DNA of 64,000 nucleotides from Roseobacter sp. SK209-2-6 (GTDB lineage: Bacteria > Pseudomonadota > Alphaproteobacteria > Rhodobacterales > Rhodobacteraceae), in contig NZ_AAYC01000001.1 of the NCBI RefSeq assembly GCF_000169455.1, positions 272,001 to 336,000 of the forward strand, given 5' to 3'. Every line of letters starts with the position of its first letter. Position 1 is the stretch's first letter. This document shows, in pieces, positions 1 to 8,376 of this stretch. The notes under the pieces were generated by a model. That model ran no database searches. It was given only the letters and a program-made list of their open reading frames with translations, and had not been told where the DNA came from. Position numbers and translations under genes: made by a program.

Positions 1-890
1 AGTCGGTCGCTTCGGGCGTCTGGCTGATCGACCCGGAAAAAGCCGCTGAGATTGTGAGCGTTTTGAGCCTGCGCGCTCATGGTCTTCCATCAGATTGGGC
101 AGAAGATGCGCGCTCTAAACCGGTCTATGCGATGGAGCCTATTCAAGGGCGGCGCGGGACGGTTCACCTGCTGCGCCTTCACGGCACAATTATGCCCCGT
201 GGTGGCATGATGGCGCGCATGTCTGGAGGTGCTTCGCTTGAAATGTTCCAGAAAGCCTTCTCGCAAGCCGCATCAGATGCGCATGCACAGGCCATTGTCA
301 TTGAAGTGGATAGCCCCGGCGGCATGGTGGAGCAGGTTCAGGAAACAGCGTCGATGATCTATTCGGCGCGGCGTTCTGGTCGGCCCATTGTGGCCGTGGC
401 AAATTCCCTGGCTGCGTCGGCGGCCTATTGGATTGCATCCGCCGCCGATGAGCTGGTTGTCACCCCTTCGGGGCGGGTTGGGTCAATCGGTGTCTATACC
501 ATGCATGACAACCTCGCTGTAGCGCTGGAAAAGGCAGGCATTGAACGGTCTGTCATTTCCGCCGGGGCGCGCAAGGTTGAAAGCCTGCCATTTGGCAAAC
601 TGGCACCAGAGGCCAGAGCGGCAACACAGGCTCAGGTAGATGCCACCTATGAGCGCTTTACCCATGATGTTGCGGAATTCCGCGGTGTCGCTTCAGAGGT
701 TGTGCGCGCAGATCCTGAAGAGGCTGAAGCACACTTTGGGGGCGGCAGGGCCTACCATGCACAAGAAGCTGTCAGACTTGGGATGGCGGATCGGGTGGCG
801 ACACTTAGTGAGACCATCCAGCGACTTTCTACGGAGGGTCGCGTGCCAAAACCAAGCGTTGCCAGAGCGCGCTTGAACCTCGCGGGCTGA
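1..890 (+). CDS. Phage S49-family (SppA/ClpP-fold) capsid maturation protease, 5' end cut by window
   Basis: The reading frame is open from the left edge (frame starting at base 3, beginning SVASGVWLIDPEKAAE), so the GTG at 54 is probably internal and the gene starts upstream of the window. Residues after that GTG fit the S49 fold: a strand-rich IVIEVDSPGG segment, then NSLAASAAYW, where the catalytic serine of SppA-like enzymes lies, then GARKVESLPFGKL with a candidate catalytic lysine (family knowledge; assignment inferred). In phages of this layout the enzyme sits just before the major capsid gene and trims scaffold or capsid during head maturation. Here it is 98 bases before the capsid start. 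A host signal-peptide peptidase is unlikely, given the lack of any visible membrane anchor and the phage context. Confidence 0.85.
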   Translation, partial: SVASGVWLIDPEKAAEIVSVLSLRAHGLPSDWAEDARSKPVYAMEPIQGRRGTVHLLRLHGTIMPRGGMMARMSGGASLEMFQKAFSQAASDAHAQAIVIEVDSPGGMVEQVQETASMIYSARRSGRPIVAVANSLAASAAYWIASAADELVVTPSGRVGSIGVYTMHDNLAVALEKAGIERSVISAGARKVESLPFGKLAPEARAATQAQVDATYERFTHDVAEFRGVASEVVRADPEEAEAHFGGGRAYHAQEAVRLGMADRVATLSETIQRLSTEGRVPKPSVARARLNLAG

Positions 891-988
891 GAACCGCACC
901 AACTCTTTTCCGAACAATCGGTCACCTAAACCGCGCGCGCCGGGCGTGCGGCGCAGGTGTGTCTTTGCCCGGCGCAATGGAGCAGAAG

Positions 989-2257
989 ATGAGCAAACTG
1001 CAAAAACTCCGTAAAGAACTTGAAGAGAAAAAGGCCGCGGGTCTGGCCTTGGTTGAGGCTGCAGAAGCAGGTGGCCGAGATTTCACAGCAGAAGAAGAGA
1101 CGCAATATCAGGCTATCGAAGCTGAGATTACCCGTCTCCAAGGCGAGATTAAAACTGCTGAGGATCTGGCAGAGCGCCGTCGGACAATGACCGGCGTGGC
1201 GGCTGGCAACAACCGCGTGCATGATGAAGATCCTGAGCTGACTGGCGGTTTTGCGGCCCTGGGAGAATTCGCTACCGCCGTGCATCAAGCCATCGGCACT
1301 GGCGGCACGGTAGACCCCCGACTGGCCAGCCTTGTGGCCACAACCCACCAGGGCGGAACGGTAGACGGGGAAGGTTACCTGCTTCCACCGCAATATCGCG
1401 ACCAAATCTGGGAACTGGTCAACGACTTTGACGAGTTCGGCCCTCTTATCGATGAGGAGCCGACAGGCAAACGGGAAGTCAAACTGGGCGCAGATGAATC
1501 AACCCCCTGGAGCTCTGCAGGTATCGTAGCTCACTGGCGCGGTGAAGGCTCCAAAATGGACCCCTCGAAAATGGAAGGTCAGGAGCGGAATGTACCGCTA
1601 CATGAGCTGTACACTTTTGCCCTCGCGACAGAAGAGTTGCTGGAGGATGCGCCTCGGCTCAACAACCGACTGGGCAAAAAAGCAGCTGGTGCCATTGCTT
1701 GGAAAAAGAACCAGGCGATCATTGATGGCACTGGTGCTGGTCAGCCCCTGGGTTGGATGAAATCCAAGGCGCTGATCAAGATTGCCAAAGAGGATGGGCA
1801 GGGGGCAAAAAGCGTCACCCCTAAGAACATTGTTAAGATGTATGCGCGCCTGCAGCGGATCCCCGGTGACAAACCGTTTTGGTTGATCAACCAGGATGTG
1901 CTGCCGGAGCTGATGTTTATGACTGTGGGTGACAAGCCTATCTGGATGCCGTCAGGAGACCTGGCAAATGCGCCTGGTGGATACCTTCTCGGCTTGCCCA
2001 TCCGCTTCTCGGAGTTTGCCAAGACCCTCGGTGAGGTGGGTGATGTGCAGCTGATCTCGCCCAAAGGGTACTATGGCGCACGCCGGGCTTCTGGCTTGAA
2101 GCATGCCACGTCCATCCACCTGTTCTTTGACTACAATATCCGGGCTTTCCGCTGGACGTTCCGTTATGGCGGTCAGCCCCATCTGTCGAAGGCGGTGCAG
2201 CCAGCAAATGGGGATAGCACGCGTTCTCATTTCGTCATGCTGGAAAAGCGCGCTTAA
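989..2257 (+). CDS. HK97-fold phage major capsid protein
   Basis: A protein of 422 residues that builds the icosahedral head. The first roughly 60 residues (KLQKLRKELEEKKAAG..., EITRLQGEIKTAEDLAERR) are a charged coiled coil like the HK97 delta/scaffolding domain. The body has the family's C-terminal pattern: WLINQDVLPEL, PIWMPSGDLANAPGGYLLG, a G-loop-like LLGLPIRFSE, and YGARRASGLKHATS close to the end. I chose the ATG at 989 rather than the GTG at 959 because GGAG lies 6 bases before it (979-982) and the coiled coil begins directly after it. The neighbours (protease before, head-tail connectors after) support the call. No processing site was identified with certainty. Confidence 0.93.
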   Translation: MSKLQKLRKELEEKKAAGLALVEAAEAGGRDFTAEEETQYQAIEAEITRLQGEIKTAEDLAERRRTMTGVAAGNNRVHDEDPELTGGFAALGEFATAVHQAIGTGGTVDPRLASLVATTHQGGTVDGEGYLLPPQYRDQIWELVNDFDEFGPLIDEEPTGKREVKLGADESTPWSSAGIVAHWRGEGSKMDPSKMEGQERNVPLHELYTFALATEELLEDAPRLNNRLGKKAAGAIAWKKNQAIIDGTGAGQPLGWMKSKALIKIAKEDGQGAKSVTPKNIVKMYARLQRIPGDKPFWLINQDVLPELMFMTVGDKPIWMPSGDLANAPGGYLLGLPIRFSEFAKTLGEVGDVQLISPKGYYGARRASGLKHATSIHLFFDYNIRAFRWTFRYGGQPHLSKAVQPANGDSTRSHFVMLEKRA

Positions 2258-2270
2258 CGCTCCTCCCCCT

Positions 2271-2292
2271 TTGGGCGCCGGAGGGCGCCCAA
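2271..2292 (+). other. Perfect hairpin after the capsid gene
   Basis: TTGGGCGCC / GGCGCCCAA form a perfect 9-bp stem with a GGAG loop, 14 bases after the capsid stop. No T-run follows, so it is not a standard terminator. It may protect the 3' end of the abundant capsid message or lower downstream transcription (inference). Confidence 0.6.
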
Positions 2293-2324
2293 CCCCTTCC
2301 ATACATCTATTTTGGAGTCTTCCA

Positions 2325-2783
2325 ATGGCACAAAAAACCTTACCTCCTTCCGCCTCTGTGGCGCTCTTGGCTGTGATCGAGCCTGATGCAACCGCGGTGG
2401 GAGATCATTCCACCGGCTGGCTTAGCATGGCAGATTTTCAGGCCATTCAGGCCCTGATTTGTGTTGGGGCACTTGGCGCCGCTGCTACGATCGATGCAAA
2501 GATCGAGCAGGCCAAGGATGACGCTGGCGCAGAGGTGAAAGACCTTGAGGGCGCTGCCATCACCCAGCTTACCAAGGCTGATGGTGACGACAACAAACAG
2601 GCCATCATTGAATTCTGGGGAGAAGACCTGGATATCAAGAACGATTTTGTATTTGTCCGCCTCACGGTGACTGTCGGAGGCGCAAACTCGGATCTTTCCG
2701 CAGTCGTTTTGGGTAGCCACCCCCGACAAGGACCGGCTTCCAAGCTCAATCCGCCCAGCGTTTCGGAATTGGTAACCCTCTAA
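2325..2783 (+). CDS. Small phage structural protein next to capsid, possible head decoration protein
   Basis: A 152-residue protein starting at an ATG with GGAG at 2314-2317. I do not recognise a named domain. It has a low-complexity, hydrophobic N-terminus (SVALLAVIEP), a central helical ALICVGALGAAATIDAKIEQAKD segment, and a compact beta-rich C-terminus (FVFVRLTVTVGGANSDLSAVVLG) ending with a short tail. Its position directly after the major capsid gene and before the head-tail connector is where siphoviruses usually keep a decoration or head-stabilising protein, so that role is inferred from location only. Hairpins flank the gene on both sides (2271-2292 and 2793-2815), which suggests separate control of message level. 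Confidence 0.6.
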   Translation: MAQKTLPPSASVALLAVIEPDATAVGDHSTGWLSMADFQAIQALICVGALGAAATIDAKIEQAKDDAGAEVKDLEGAAITQLTKADGDDNKQAIIEFWGEDLDIKNDFVFVRLTVTVGGANSDLSAVVLGSHPRQGPASKLNPPSVSELVTL

Positions 2784-2792
2784 ACTCAGAGA

Positions 2793-2815
2793 GCGTCTGG
2801 ATTTTTTCCAGGCGC
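2793..2815 (+). other. Hairpin between capsid-associated gene and connector gene
   Basis: GCGTCTGGA / TCCAGGCGC form a 9-bp stem (one G-U pair) with a TTTTT loop, just after the stop at 2783 and before the start at 2829. No T-tract follows the stem. It is possibly a processing or stabilising structure. Confidence 0.5.
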
Positions 2816-2828
2816 CCAGGGAGCGCTT

Positions 2829-3407
2829 ATGCCTGTTCAGCACCTCGCCTTTTTGGAAGATGAGATCTTGTCCGCAGCGGAGTTGCGATCTCATTTGGGT
2901 TTAGGCCCTGATGAGGCGGACCTTGACTCCTTGGTAGATGGCTACATTGCAGCTGCGCGCGCGCAGGCAGAAAACTACCTTCGCAAGGTGCTGCGACGCC
3001 AGCGCGTGCTGGCCATCTACGATTGCTTTGGCGGCAGTCGTATTGAACTCCCCAAAGGCCCAGCTTCGTCTGTGGAAAAGGTTGAATACCTATCCCCCGT
3101 GGGAAACTGGGTTGAGGTTCCGGAGGCAGATTTTCAAGCCTTCCTGGCAATCTCCCCCGGCTATCTTCGCCCTGCGTTTGGAGGTTCTTGGCCTGCTACA
3201 ATCCAGGCCCCAGAAAGCGTGAAGGTCACCTATGTGGCTGGCTGTGCTGATGAAGCTGCAGAGCTTCCGCCTGACATCTTGCAAGCTATTCGCTTGATGG
3301 TGGCGGATATGTTCATCAACCGCGGGGATGAAGCGCATAAGCAGAAACAAAAGGGGATGCACCCTGGTGCTGAAGCGCTTTTGAGCCCCTATCGGGAGTG
3401 GTTTTGA
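2829..3407 (+). CDS. Phage head-tail connector protein (gp6-like)
   Basis: A 192-residue protein resembling HK97 gp6 / DNA-packaging connector proteins. These form a ring under the portal through which DNA passes. The typical opening is visible: a short N-terminal stretch, then SAAELRSHLGL...DEADLDSLVDGYIAAARAQAENYLRKVLRRQRV, a helix pair found at the start of this family, then a beta-rich middle (IELPKGPASSVEKVEYLSPVG) and the late ILQAIRLMVADMFINRGDEAH helix. The last four bases overlap the next start in an ATGA arrangement at 3407, which points to coupled translation of the neck genes. Confidence 0.83.
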   Translation: MPVQHLAFLEDEILSAAELRSHLGLGPDEADLDSLVDGYIAAARAQAENYLRKVLRRQRVLAIYDCFGGSRIELPKGPASSVEKVEYLSPVGNWVEVPEADFQAFLAISPGYLRPAFGGSWPATIQAPESVKVTYVAGCADEAAELPPDILQAIRLMVADMFINRGDEAHKQKQKGMHPGAEALLSPYREWF

Positions 3408-3772
3408 TGAGGGGAAGCCTTGGCGGATTGAAACTGCATGTCTCTTTTGATGCGCCCGCAGAGGTGCCCGATGGCGCTGGTGGGTTTGGCTCTGGGTGGG
3501 CTCAAAGGTTCACTTGTCGCGCAGAGCCAATCTACTCCTCAGGTGGTGAGGTTTTGAATGCCTCAAGGCTTCAGGGGAAAGCGGCCTATAAGATCCGGAT
3601 TCATCAAAGCGCGATGGCTAAACTAATTGAGACAAATTGGCGTATGCGGGATCTGCGCCGTGGCGCGCAAGATGGTGAGTTTCCAGGGGCTCAATTCAAT
3701 ATCATTGAAGTTGACCCCATATCTGACCGCCGGTGGGTTTGCCTTGCGGTGGAGAGTGAGGCTAAAACATGA
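3407..3772 (+). CDS. Phage head closure / head-tail joining protein
   Basis: A 121-residue protein in the position and with the make-up of SPP1 gp16 / HK97 gp7-type head closure proteins. It has short beta strands throughout, a GGFGSGWAQRFTCRAEPIYSSGGEVLNASRLQGKAAYKIRIH core, and the late DRRWVCLAVESE strand typical of the family. The alternative GTG at 3398 would add three residues inside the previous gene. The ATG at 3407, overlapping the previous stop as ATGA, is a better start. It is followed with a 4-base overlap by the next neck gene. Confidence 0.75.
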   Translation: MRGSLGGLKLHVSFDAPAEVPDGAGGFGSGWAQRFTCRAEPIYSSGGEVLNASRLQGKAAYKIRIHQSAMAKLIETNWRMRDLRRGAQDGEFPGAQFNIIEVDPISDRRWVCLAVESEAKT

Positions 3773-4179
3773 GCCTTTCGATTGAAATCCAGAAGGCCAT
3801 TCTTCAAGCGCTCCAGGAATCTGTGGAGCTTTCAAACTTTACCGATGGTGAGATTGCTGAGAACGCTCCATCTGCTTTTTCGCGGCCCTATGTGACGCTA
3901 GGCCCAAGCTCTTTTGTTGAAGCAAATTCAGATGGGATCAAAAGCCGATCAGAGACCCTGCAAATTGATTGCTGGCCTACAAATGGGAGCAGCAGCGCAG
4001 AAGCAAAGCGTATGGTCGATCTTGCCTATGATGTCCTGAACAACCCAAACCTCGTCTTGCCCTCGCCCTATGCATTCTGCTTCTGCCAAGTTGAGCTGAG
4101 TAGGACGGTGGAGCTGCCTGCAGGCCAAGGTGTGAAAGGCGTTTTGCAGATTACTGTGACTGCGGAAGATCATCGGTAG
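3769..4179 (+). CDS. DUF3168 tail completion protein
   Basis: A 136-residue protein of the DUF3168 type, a family that includes tail completion or terminator proteins capping the tail where it meets the head. Visible features are the N-terminal helix SIEIQKAILQALQESVELSNFTDG, a central SETLQIDCWPTNGSSSAEAKRMVDLAYDVLNN strand-helix unit, and a C-terminal strand with QITVTAED. The start overlaps the preceding stop by four bases (ATGA), so the gene is part of the same coupled series. Confidence 0.78.
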   Translation: MSLSIEIQKAILQALQESVELSNFTDGEIAENAPSAFSRPYVTLGPSSFVEANSDGIKSRSETLQIDCWPTNGSSSAEAKRMVDLAYDVLNNPNLVLPSPYAFCFCQVELSRTVELPAGQGVKGVLQITVTAEDHR

Positions 4180-4181
4180 CC

Positions 4182-4652
4182 ATGCAGCCCGCCCTTGAAG
4201 CCCGATTGGCCCGCGCCGTTTCTGCGGTGTCGCGCGGCATTGAACGCGCGATGGAAGATGCTGCTGAAGATCTTGTTCAGCTGATGAAATCCCTCGTGCC
4301 GGTCAAGGAGGGTGACCTTCGCGCTAGTATCGGCTGGACCTGGGGCCTGGCCCCAGAGGGTGCTTTGTCGGTCGATACCGTCGAAAGTTCAGAAAAGCAG
4401 ATCACGATCTATGCGGGTCTAGGCCTGTCTATTCCGGCTGTTGCGCGTTGGGTTGAGTTTGGCACTGACCCGCACAGCGTAGCGAAAGGGGGCGGCACGG
4501 TGGCCGGTCAAGTGGCCTTGGCTGCAGGGCAGGGCAGGCCTCACCCAGGCGCAAAACCGCATCCTTACTTCTTCCCGGCTTACCGCCAGAAGCGCAGGGC
4601 CATCGTCGCCCGGATGCGGCGCGAAATCAAAAAGGAACTGAAAGGAGTGTGA
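4182..4652 (+). CDS. HK97 gp10-like neck/tail completion protein
   Basis: A 156-residue protein. It starts two bases after the preceding gene. It has the pattern of HK97 gp10-like proteins: a long N-terminal helix (RAVSAVSRGIERAMEDAAEDLVQLMKSLVPV), the KEGDLRASIGW motif that is the best mark of the family, WVEFGTDPHSV, then PHPGAKPHPYFFPAYRQKRRAIVARMRREIKKEL at the end. In related phages the protein belongs to the neck, joining head and tail. Confidence 0.8.
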   Translation: MQPALEARLARAVSAVSRGIERAMEDAAEDLVQLMKSLVPVKEGDLRASIGWTWGLAPEGALSVDTVESSEKQITIYAGLGLSIPAVARWVEFGTDPHSVAKGGGTVAGQVALAAGQGRPHPGAKPHPYFFPAYRQKRRAIVARMRREIKKELKGV

Positions 4653-4653
4653 A

Positions 4654-4845
4654 ATGGCGCAAGCGATTTTCAATGAGCCGTTCAACTACAGCTCGCGCAC
4701 CCGCAATGCGGGCTGGTCAGCCAAGCCCGGACCTGAGCCCCAGACATATCCGCAGGAATTTATCGATGCGGCAATTTCCGCTGGAGTTGCGGAGCCTGTG
4801 AAACCCGCCCGAAAGGGGCAGAAGAAGGAGAGCCAAGATGGCTGA
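4654..4845 (+). CDS. Small hypothetical phage protein between neck and tail tube
   Basis: A 63-residue protein with no recognised domain. It starts just after the gp10-like gene (AAGGAGTG lies just before the ATG) and overlaps the tail tube start by eight bases. The C-terminus is lysine-rich (KPARKGQKKESQ). The tight packing and ribosome-binding sequence support a real gene. The function is unknown. Confidence 0.6.
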   Translation: MAQAIFNEPFNYSSRTRNAGWSAKPGPEPQTYPQEFIDAAISAGVAEPVKPARKGQKKESQDG

Positions 4846-5281
4846 AGCAGAAACTGAAAAATATGAAGAGATGGTTTTGGAGGTGGAAACCAATGTCCAG
4901 GGCACCTTTGCCCGCATCTGCGGCTTGAAGGATGTGACCATCAGCCGGTCTGCGCAGTTAGATACCGATGAGATCCCCGATTGCGATGATGAGAGCAAGC
5001 CGTTCTCTGTTTCCAAAGAGGTGCGCTCCGTTGACGTTAAAGTCTCGACCACGGGTGTCTGGGCGCAGCAATCCCACGGAACCCTCACTGACTGGTTTTA
5101 TTCTGGCCAGGCAAAGAATGTGCGCGTTGGAAATCTCAATGCAGCCGTGGGTGATACCGAATATGAAAGCGGCCCGGCGCTGCTGACAAGCCTCAGCAAC
5201 CAGCGGACAAAAGGTAAGTCTGTAAGTGCCCAGCTAGAAATCGAATTTGTCGGCACCCCGGCGCGGAGTGCTAAAGCGTGA
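4838..5281 (+). CDS. Phage major tail tube protein
   Basis: A 147-residue protein. It polymerises into the tube of the flexible tail. It has the strand-rich make-up of TP901-1/lambda-like tube proteins: an early LEVETNVQGTFARICGLKDVTISRSAQLDTDEIPDCDD segment, a repeated strand pattern, and a final KGKSVSAQLEIEFVGTP strand. The position, after the neck genes and before tail assembly chaperone and tape measure, is the standard place. GGAG lies 9 bases before the ATG. Confidence 0.8.
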   Translation: MAEAETEKYEEMVLEVETNVQGTFARICGLKDVTISRSAQLDTDEIPDCDDESKPFSVSKEVRSVDVKVSTTGVWAQQSHGTLTDWFYSGQAKNVRVGNLNAAVGDTEYESGPALLTSLSNQRTKGKSVSAQLEIEFVGTPARSAKA

Positions 5282-5658
5282 GCGGGCGCATCACCTGGCT
5301 GGGTGGCTCCCATGCCTTTGGGTTTCAGATTGGAGAGCTGCGCGCGCTCCAGGATGAGACCAACAGTGGGCCGGGGGAAGTTCTTTCCCGGCTCAATGCC
5401 GGATCCTGGCGCGTTGATGACATTACCAGCACCCTGCGTCTGGGCTTGATTGGGGGTGGGGCGTCGGAGGATGAGGCCAGCGCCGCCGTCACCCGCGTAA
5501 CTTCTGGCAGTCATGTGAACTGGTTCACCCTCGCCCTGACCGCATCGACGGTTCTTTCTTCCGGCCTGTTTGGCAATCCGGACGCGCCGCCGGAAAAGCC
5601 AAAGGGGGAAAGTCTGGAAGATGGAATTTCGGAGCCCTCTACGGATGGGGCGGCGTAA
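5278..5658 (+). CDS. Tail assembly chaperone of the GTA-associated type (Phage_TAC_11-like)
   Basis: A 126-residue protein starting with a GTG that overlaps the previous stop (GTGA). The pattern with GELRALQDETNSGPGEVLSRLNAGSWRVDDITSTLRLGLIGGGASEDEA matches the gene-transfer-agent-associated chaperone family. That family helps the tape measure and tube proteins assemble and is not in the final particle. The last 30 residues are proline- and glutamate-rich and probably disordered. It overlaps the next, very short gene by one base. Confidence 0.75.
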   Translation: MSGRITWLGGSHAFGFQIGELRALQDETNSGPGEVLSRLNAGSWRVDDITSTLRLGLIGGGASEDEASAAVTRVTSGSHVNWFTLALTASTVLSSGLFGNPDAPPEKPKGESLEDGISEPSTDGAA

Positions 5659-5816
5659 TGGGACTTTCCCCCCGCGAAGTAGATCAACAACAGCTCTGGC
5701 CGTTTGTCGCCGCCTGGGACGCCTATAAGCAGGTCCATGGCATTCGTGAGAGCGCAAAACCTAGCGGGGATCTGAATGAAGAAGATCTGGCGCGCATGGG
5801 GATTGAAGGGTTCTAA
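5658..5816 (+). CDS. 52-residue second tail assembly chaperone subunit
   Basis: The start ATG shares a base with the previous stop (TAATG). The protein begins MGLSPREVDQQQLWPFVAAW and ends three bases before the tape measure. The LSPREVD...LWPFVAAWDAYKQVHG pattern resembles the small proteins that sit between the TAC gene and the tape measure in gene transfer agents and related phages. They often correspond to the second half of a frameshifted chaperone pair. Here the two parts are separate overlapping genes, not a visible slippery-site fusion. The role is inferred from position and pattern. Confidence 0.6.
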   Translation: MGLSPREVDQQQLWPFVAAWDAYKQVHGIRESAKPSGDLNEEDLARMGIEGF

Positions 5817-5818
5817 AC

Positions 5819-8374
5819 ATGGAAGCTGATGGCCTCGAAATCCCGGTAGTTGCGAACCAGGGGCAATTCAACAGGGCAATGAAGGAGGTGCTGCGCACCT
5901 CCAACCTCACCGCAGATCAGGTGAAAAAGAAATTTGCGGAGGCAAACCCCAAAGAGGCGCGCATGTTTGAGCGCTTTGCGGAAAATCAAGCCCGTGCCTA
6001 TGACCGGATCGCCCAAAAACTGGATCCCGTTGTGCGCAACAGTCGCCAGCTTGAGCGGGTGCAAGAGCAGCTTTCCCTGGCTGTTCAATCCGGGGCGATC
6101 ACTCAGGATCAGGCAAACCGGCAATTGTCCATTGCGAAGATGCGCTATTCTGAAGTGTCAGCCGCCGCAGCCACCGCCGGTGAAACGCAGAAGTCCTTCC
6201 TCAATGTCTCGCGCCAAGGGCGCTTCATCATTGGGAATACGACCAACCAGCTAGCGGATATGGCAGTGCAGTGGGAGATGGGCACCAACCCGATGCGCAT
6301 CATGGGGCAACAGCTCCCCCAGGTTCTTGGGGGCTTCACAATGCTCGCGGGACCGGTTGGCATCCTCGCGGGGCTTTTGGGAACCGTGGCTGCTATCGGC
6401 TTTCCAATGGCTGCATTCCTGATGACAACCGGGGAAGAGGCTGAGAAGGCCGGAAAGAAGGTTGAAACCTTCGCAGATGCGTTGCAGGAGGCGGAATCGG
6501 CCATTGGCCGGGCGCAAGCTGCAATGCAACTGGCGAGCGCTGGAGGCGTCGAGGATCTGGGAGAGATCTACGGCGCGGTGACACAGAAGGTCATCAGCCT
6601 TTCGGAAGCTCTGGCAGATATCGAGGTGCGCGCGGCTAAGGTCGAGATCGGGCAGTTGCTCGATAAGACGCTTGGTGAGGAATACCAGGCTGAGATTGAC
6701 AAGATCTTCAGCGCGGTAGGTTCGGCCTTGATTGAAAGCGGTACAGATCGAGCCAAGGAAAACGCCGATTTGATCCGGCAGCAGATCCAAGATCTTGAGG
6801 CGCAAATTGCCACTTCGGAACTCGGTGGCGGGCTAGTGACTGCAGCGCTGCAGGAACAACGCCAGGAAATGCTGGAGGAGCTGGCAGCCATTGAGGGCCG
6901 CTATGAGGATATTGGCAGTCTAGCAAAAGATCTTACGATTCCGCCTGAGGTCCTTTCCTCATATCGAGAACTGGAGGCACGTCTGCAGGCCGCGCGGGAT
7001 GCCGGTGATTTTGCGGTGATGGCCAGCGTGTTGTCAGAAATGCGCCAGACGCTGGCGGCAATGGGTGACACGATTGACCAGGGGGTGCGCGATCAACTGG
7101 CCCAGGCAGAAGACCAAGCCCGTCGCATGGCGCAAGCCCTGAGTGAGGGGCGCAATATAGCTTCTGAGCTTGGTGGCCTGGATCTGTCGGGCGGCATCAA
7201 TAGCGCGGTGACTGCGGCGGCGGCATTGGCAGAGCAGTTAGGGATCAGTCTGGATCTTGCACGGCGATTGTCGGGGGCTGGCGTTGGCCGCAATGTGGTC
7301 CTGGATCCGCGTGATCCTCGCTACAACGAGAGAGACGCACGCTTGGCGGGCATTGCGGCCCATATGAGTGACTTTTCCAGCAACTATGGAACCGTCTCCC
7401 CATTTGATCCGTCTCGCCTGCCAAAACCGCCGAAACGGAAGAAGGGTGGAGGTGGCAAGTCCAGCTCTTCCGAAGATTTTGATCTTGGGGCGCGCGCGGC
7501 TGAGGAAGTGCAAGCTCTGCAGCGCAAGATAGAATTGCTGGGCAAATCCCGTGCGGAAATCGCAGCGCTTACCTTCAAATATCAGCGCCTGGATGAAGCC
7601 AAGGCGCGCGGCATCGATCTTGACCAGGTTTCCGCGAAAACAGGCAAGACTGTTGCCGAGACAATTGACCAGCAGGCGCAGAAGGTCGGGGAGCTTGCGG
7701 CCAAATATGAAGCTGCTGCAGAGCAGGCGCGCTTTTTCGATGGCGTCAACAGCGATCTGAAGAATGGGATCCTTGATGCTGCAATAGAAGGCGAGAACCT
7801 CGGAGATGTGCTGGACAGTATCGCCAAGAAGTTTGCCCGGGCGGCACTTGAGGCGGCTCTTTTTGGTGAGGGGCCACTAAAGGGAAAATATGGCCTCTCT
7901 AGTGGTGGCTTGTTCGGTGGTGGCGCTGGCTCTGGAGGTGGCGGGTTGTTTGGTGGTGCCATCATTCCGGGCATCCTGCATTCAGGTGGGATAGCTGGAA
8001 AGGATGGCTATAGCCATGGGCGCTCTTTCGCGCCTTCCACTTGGGCTGGGGCGCCTCGCTATCATCAAGGGGGCATCGCTGGGCTGCGTCCTGGTGAGGT
8101 GCCGGCCATTCTGGAAGTTGGTGAACCGGTGCTTCCCAAGGACTACAAAATGCGGGCGCTCGGCTCCCGTGCAGTGGGTGCAGGTGAGCGCGCAAATCTC
8201 TCAGTGGTGATTCACAATGCCCCCGAGGGCCAACACCAGGTTCAACAGTCTCAAGATGGCCGCACTCTGGAAATCCACCTTGAAAGAGTGGCGCTGAATG
8301 CCGTGGCTGGCCCAAAGGGGAAGCAGATGATGAAATCTACTTATGGGATCAAACCACCGGCAAGGGGGCGCTGA
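5819..8374 (+). CDS. Phage tail tape measure protein
   Basis: An 851-residue protein that sets tail length and is ejected with the DNA. It has a charged helical N-terminus, two hydrophobic segments near residues 160-210 (AGPVGILAGLLGTVAAIGFPMAAFLM), long coiled-coil stretches with many Q/E/A (IRQQIQDLEAQIA..., ELEARLQAARDAGD), and a GGGAGSGGGGLFGG glycine-rich region. The C-terminus has the common tape-measure ending: HSGGIAG..., YHQGGIAGLRPGEVPAILEVGEPVLP. By the usual rule of about 1.5 angstrom per residue the tail would be roughly 125 nm (estimate). Confidence 0.92.
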   Translation: MEADGLEIPVVANQGQFNRAMKEVLRTSNLTADQVKKKFAEANPKEARMFERFAENQARAYDRIAQKLDPVVRNSRQLERVQEQLSLAVQSGAITQDQANRQLSIAKMRYSEVSAAAATAGETQKSFLNVSRQGRFIIGNTTNQLADMAVQWEMGTNPMRIMGQQLPQVLGGFTMLAGPVGILAGLLGTVAAIGFPMAAFLMTTGEEAEKAGKKVETFADALQEAESAIGRAQAAMQLASAGGVEDLGEIYGAVTQKVISLSEALADIEVRAAKVEIGQLLDKTLGEEYQAEIDKIFSAVGSALIESGTDRAKENADLIRQQIQDLEAQIATSELGGGLVTAALQEQRQEMLEELAAIEGRYEDIGSLAKDLTIPPEVLSSYRELEARLQAARDAGDFAVMASVLSEMRQTLAAMGDTIDQGVRDQLAQAEDQARRMAQALSEGRNIASELGGLDLSGGINSAVTAAAALAEQLGISLDLARRLSGAGVGRNVVLDPRDPRYNERDARLAGIAAHMSDFSSNYGTVSPFDPSRLPKPPKRKKGGGGKSSSSEDFDLGARAAEEVQALQRKIELLGKSRAEIAALTFKYQRLDEAKARGIDLDQVSAKTGKTVAETIDQQAQKVGELAAKYEAAAEQARFFDGVNSDLKNGILDAAIEGENLGDVLDSIAKKFARAALEAALFGEGPLKGKYGLSSGGLFGGGAGSGGGGLFGGAIIPGILHSGGIAGKDGYSHGRSFAPSTWAGAPRYHQGGIAGLRPGEVPAILEVGEPVLPKDYKMRALGSRAVGAGERANLSVVIHNAPEGQHQVQQSQDGRTLEIHLERVALNAVAGPKGKQMMKSTYGIKPPARGR

Positions 8375-8376
8375 GG

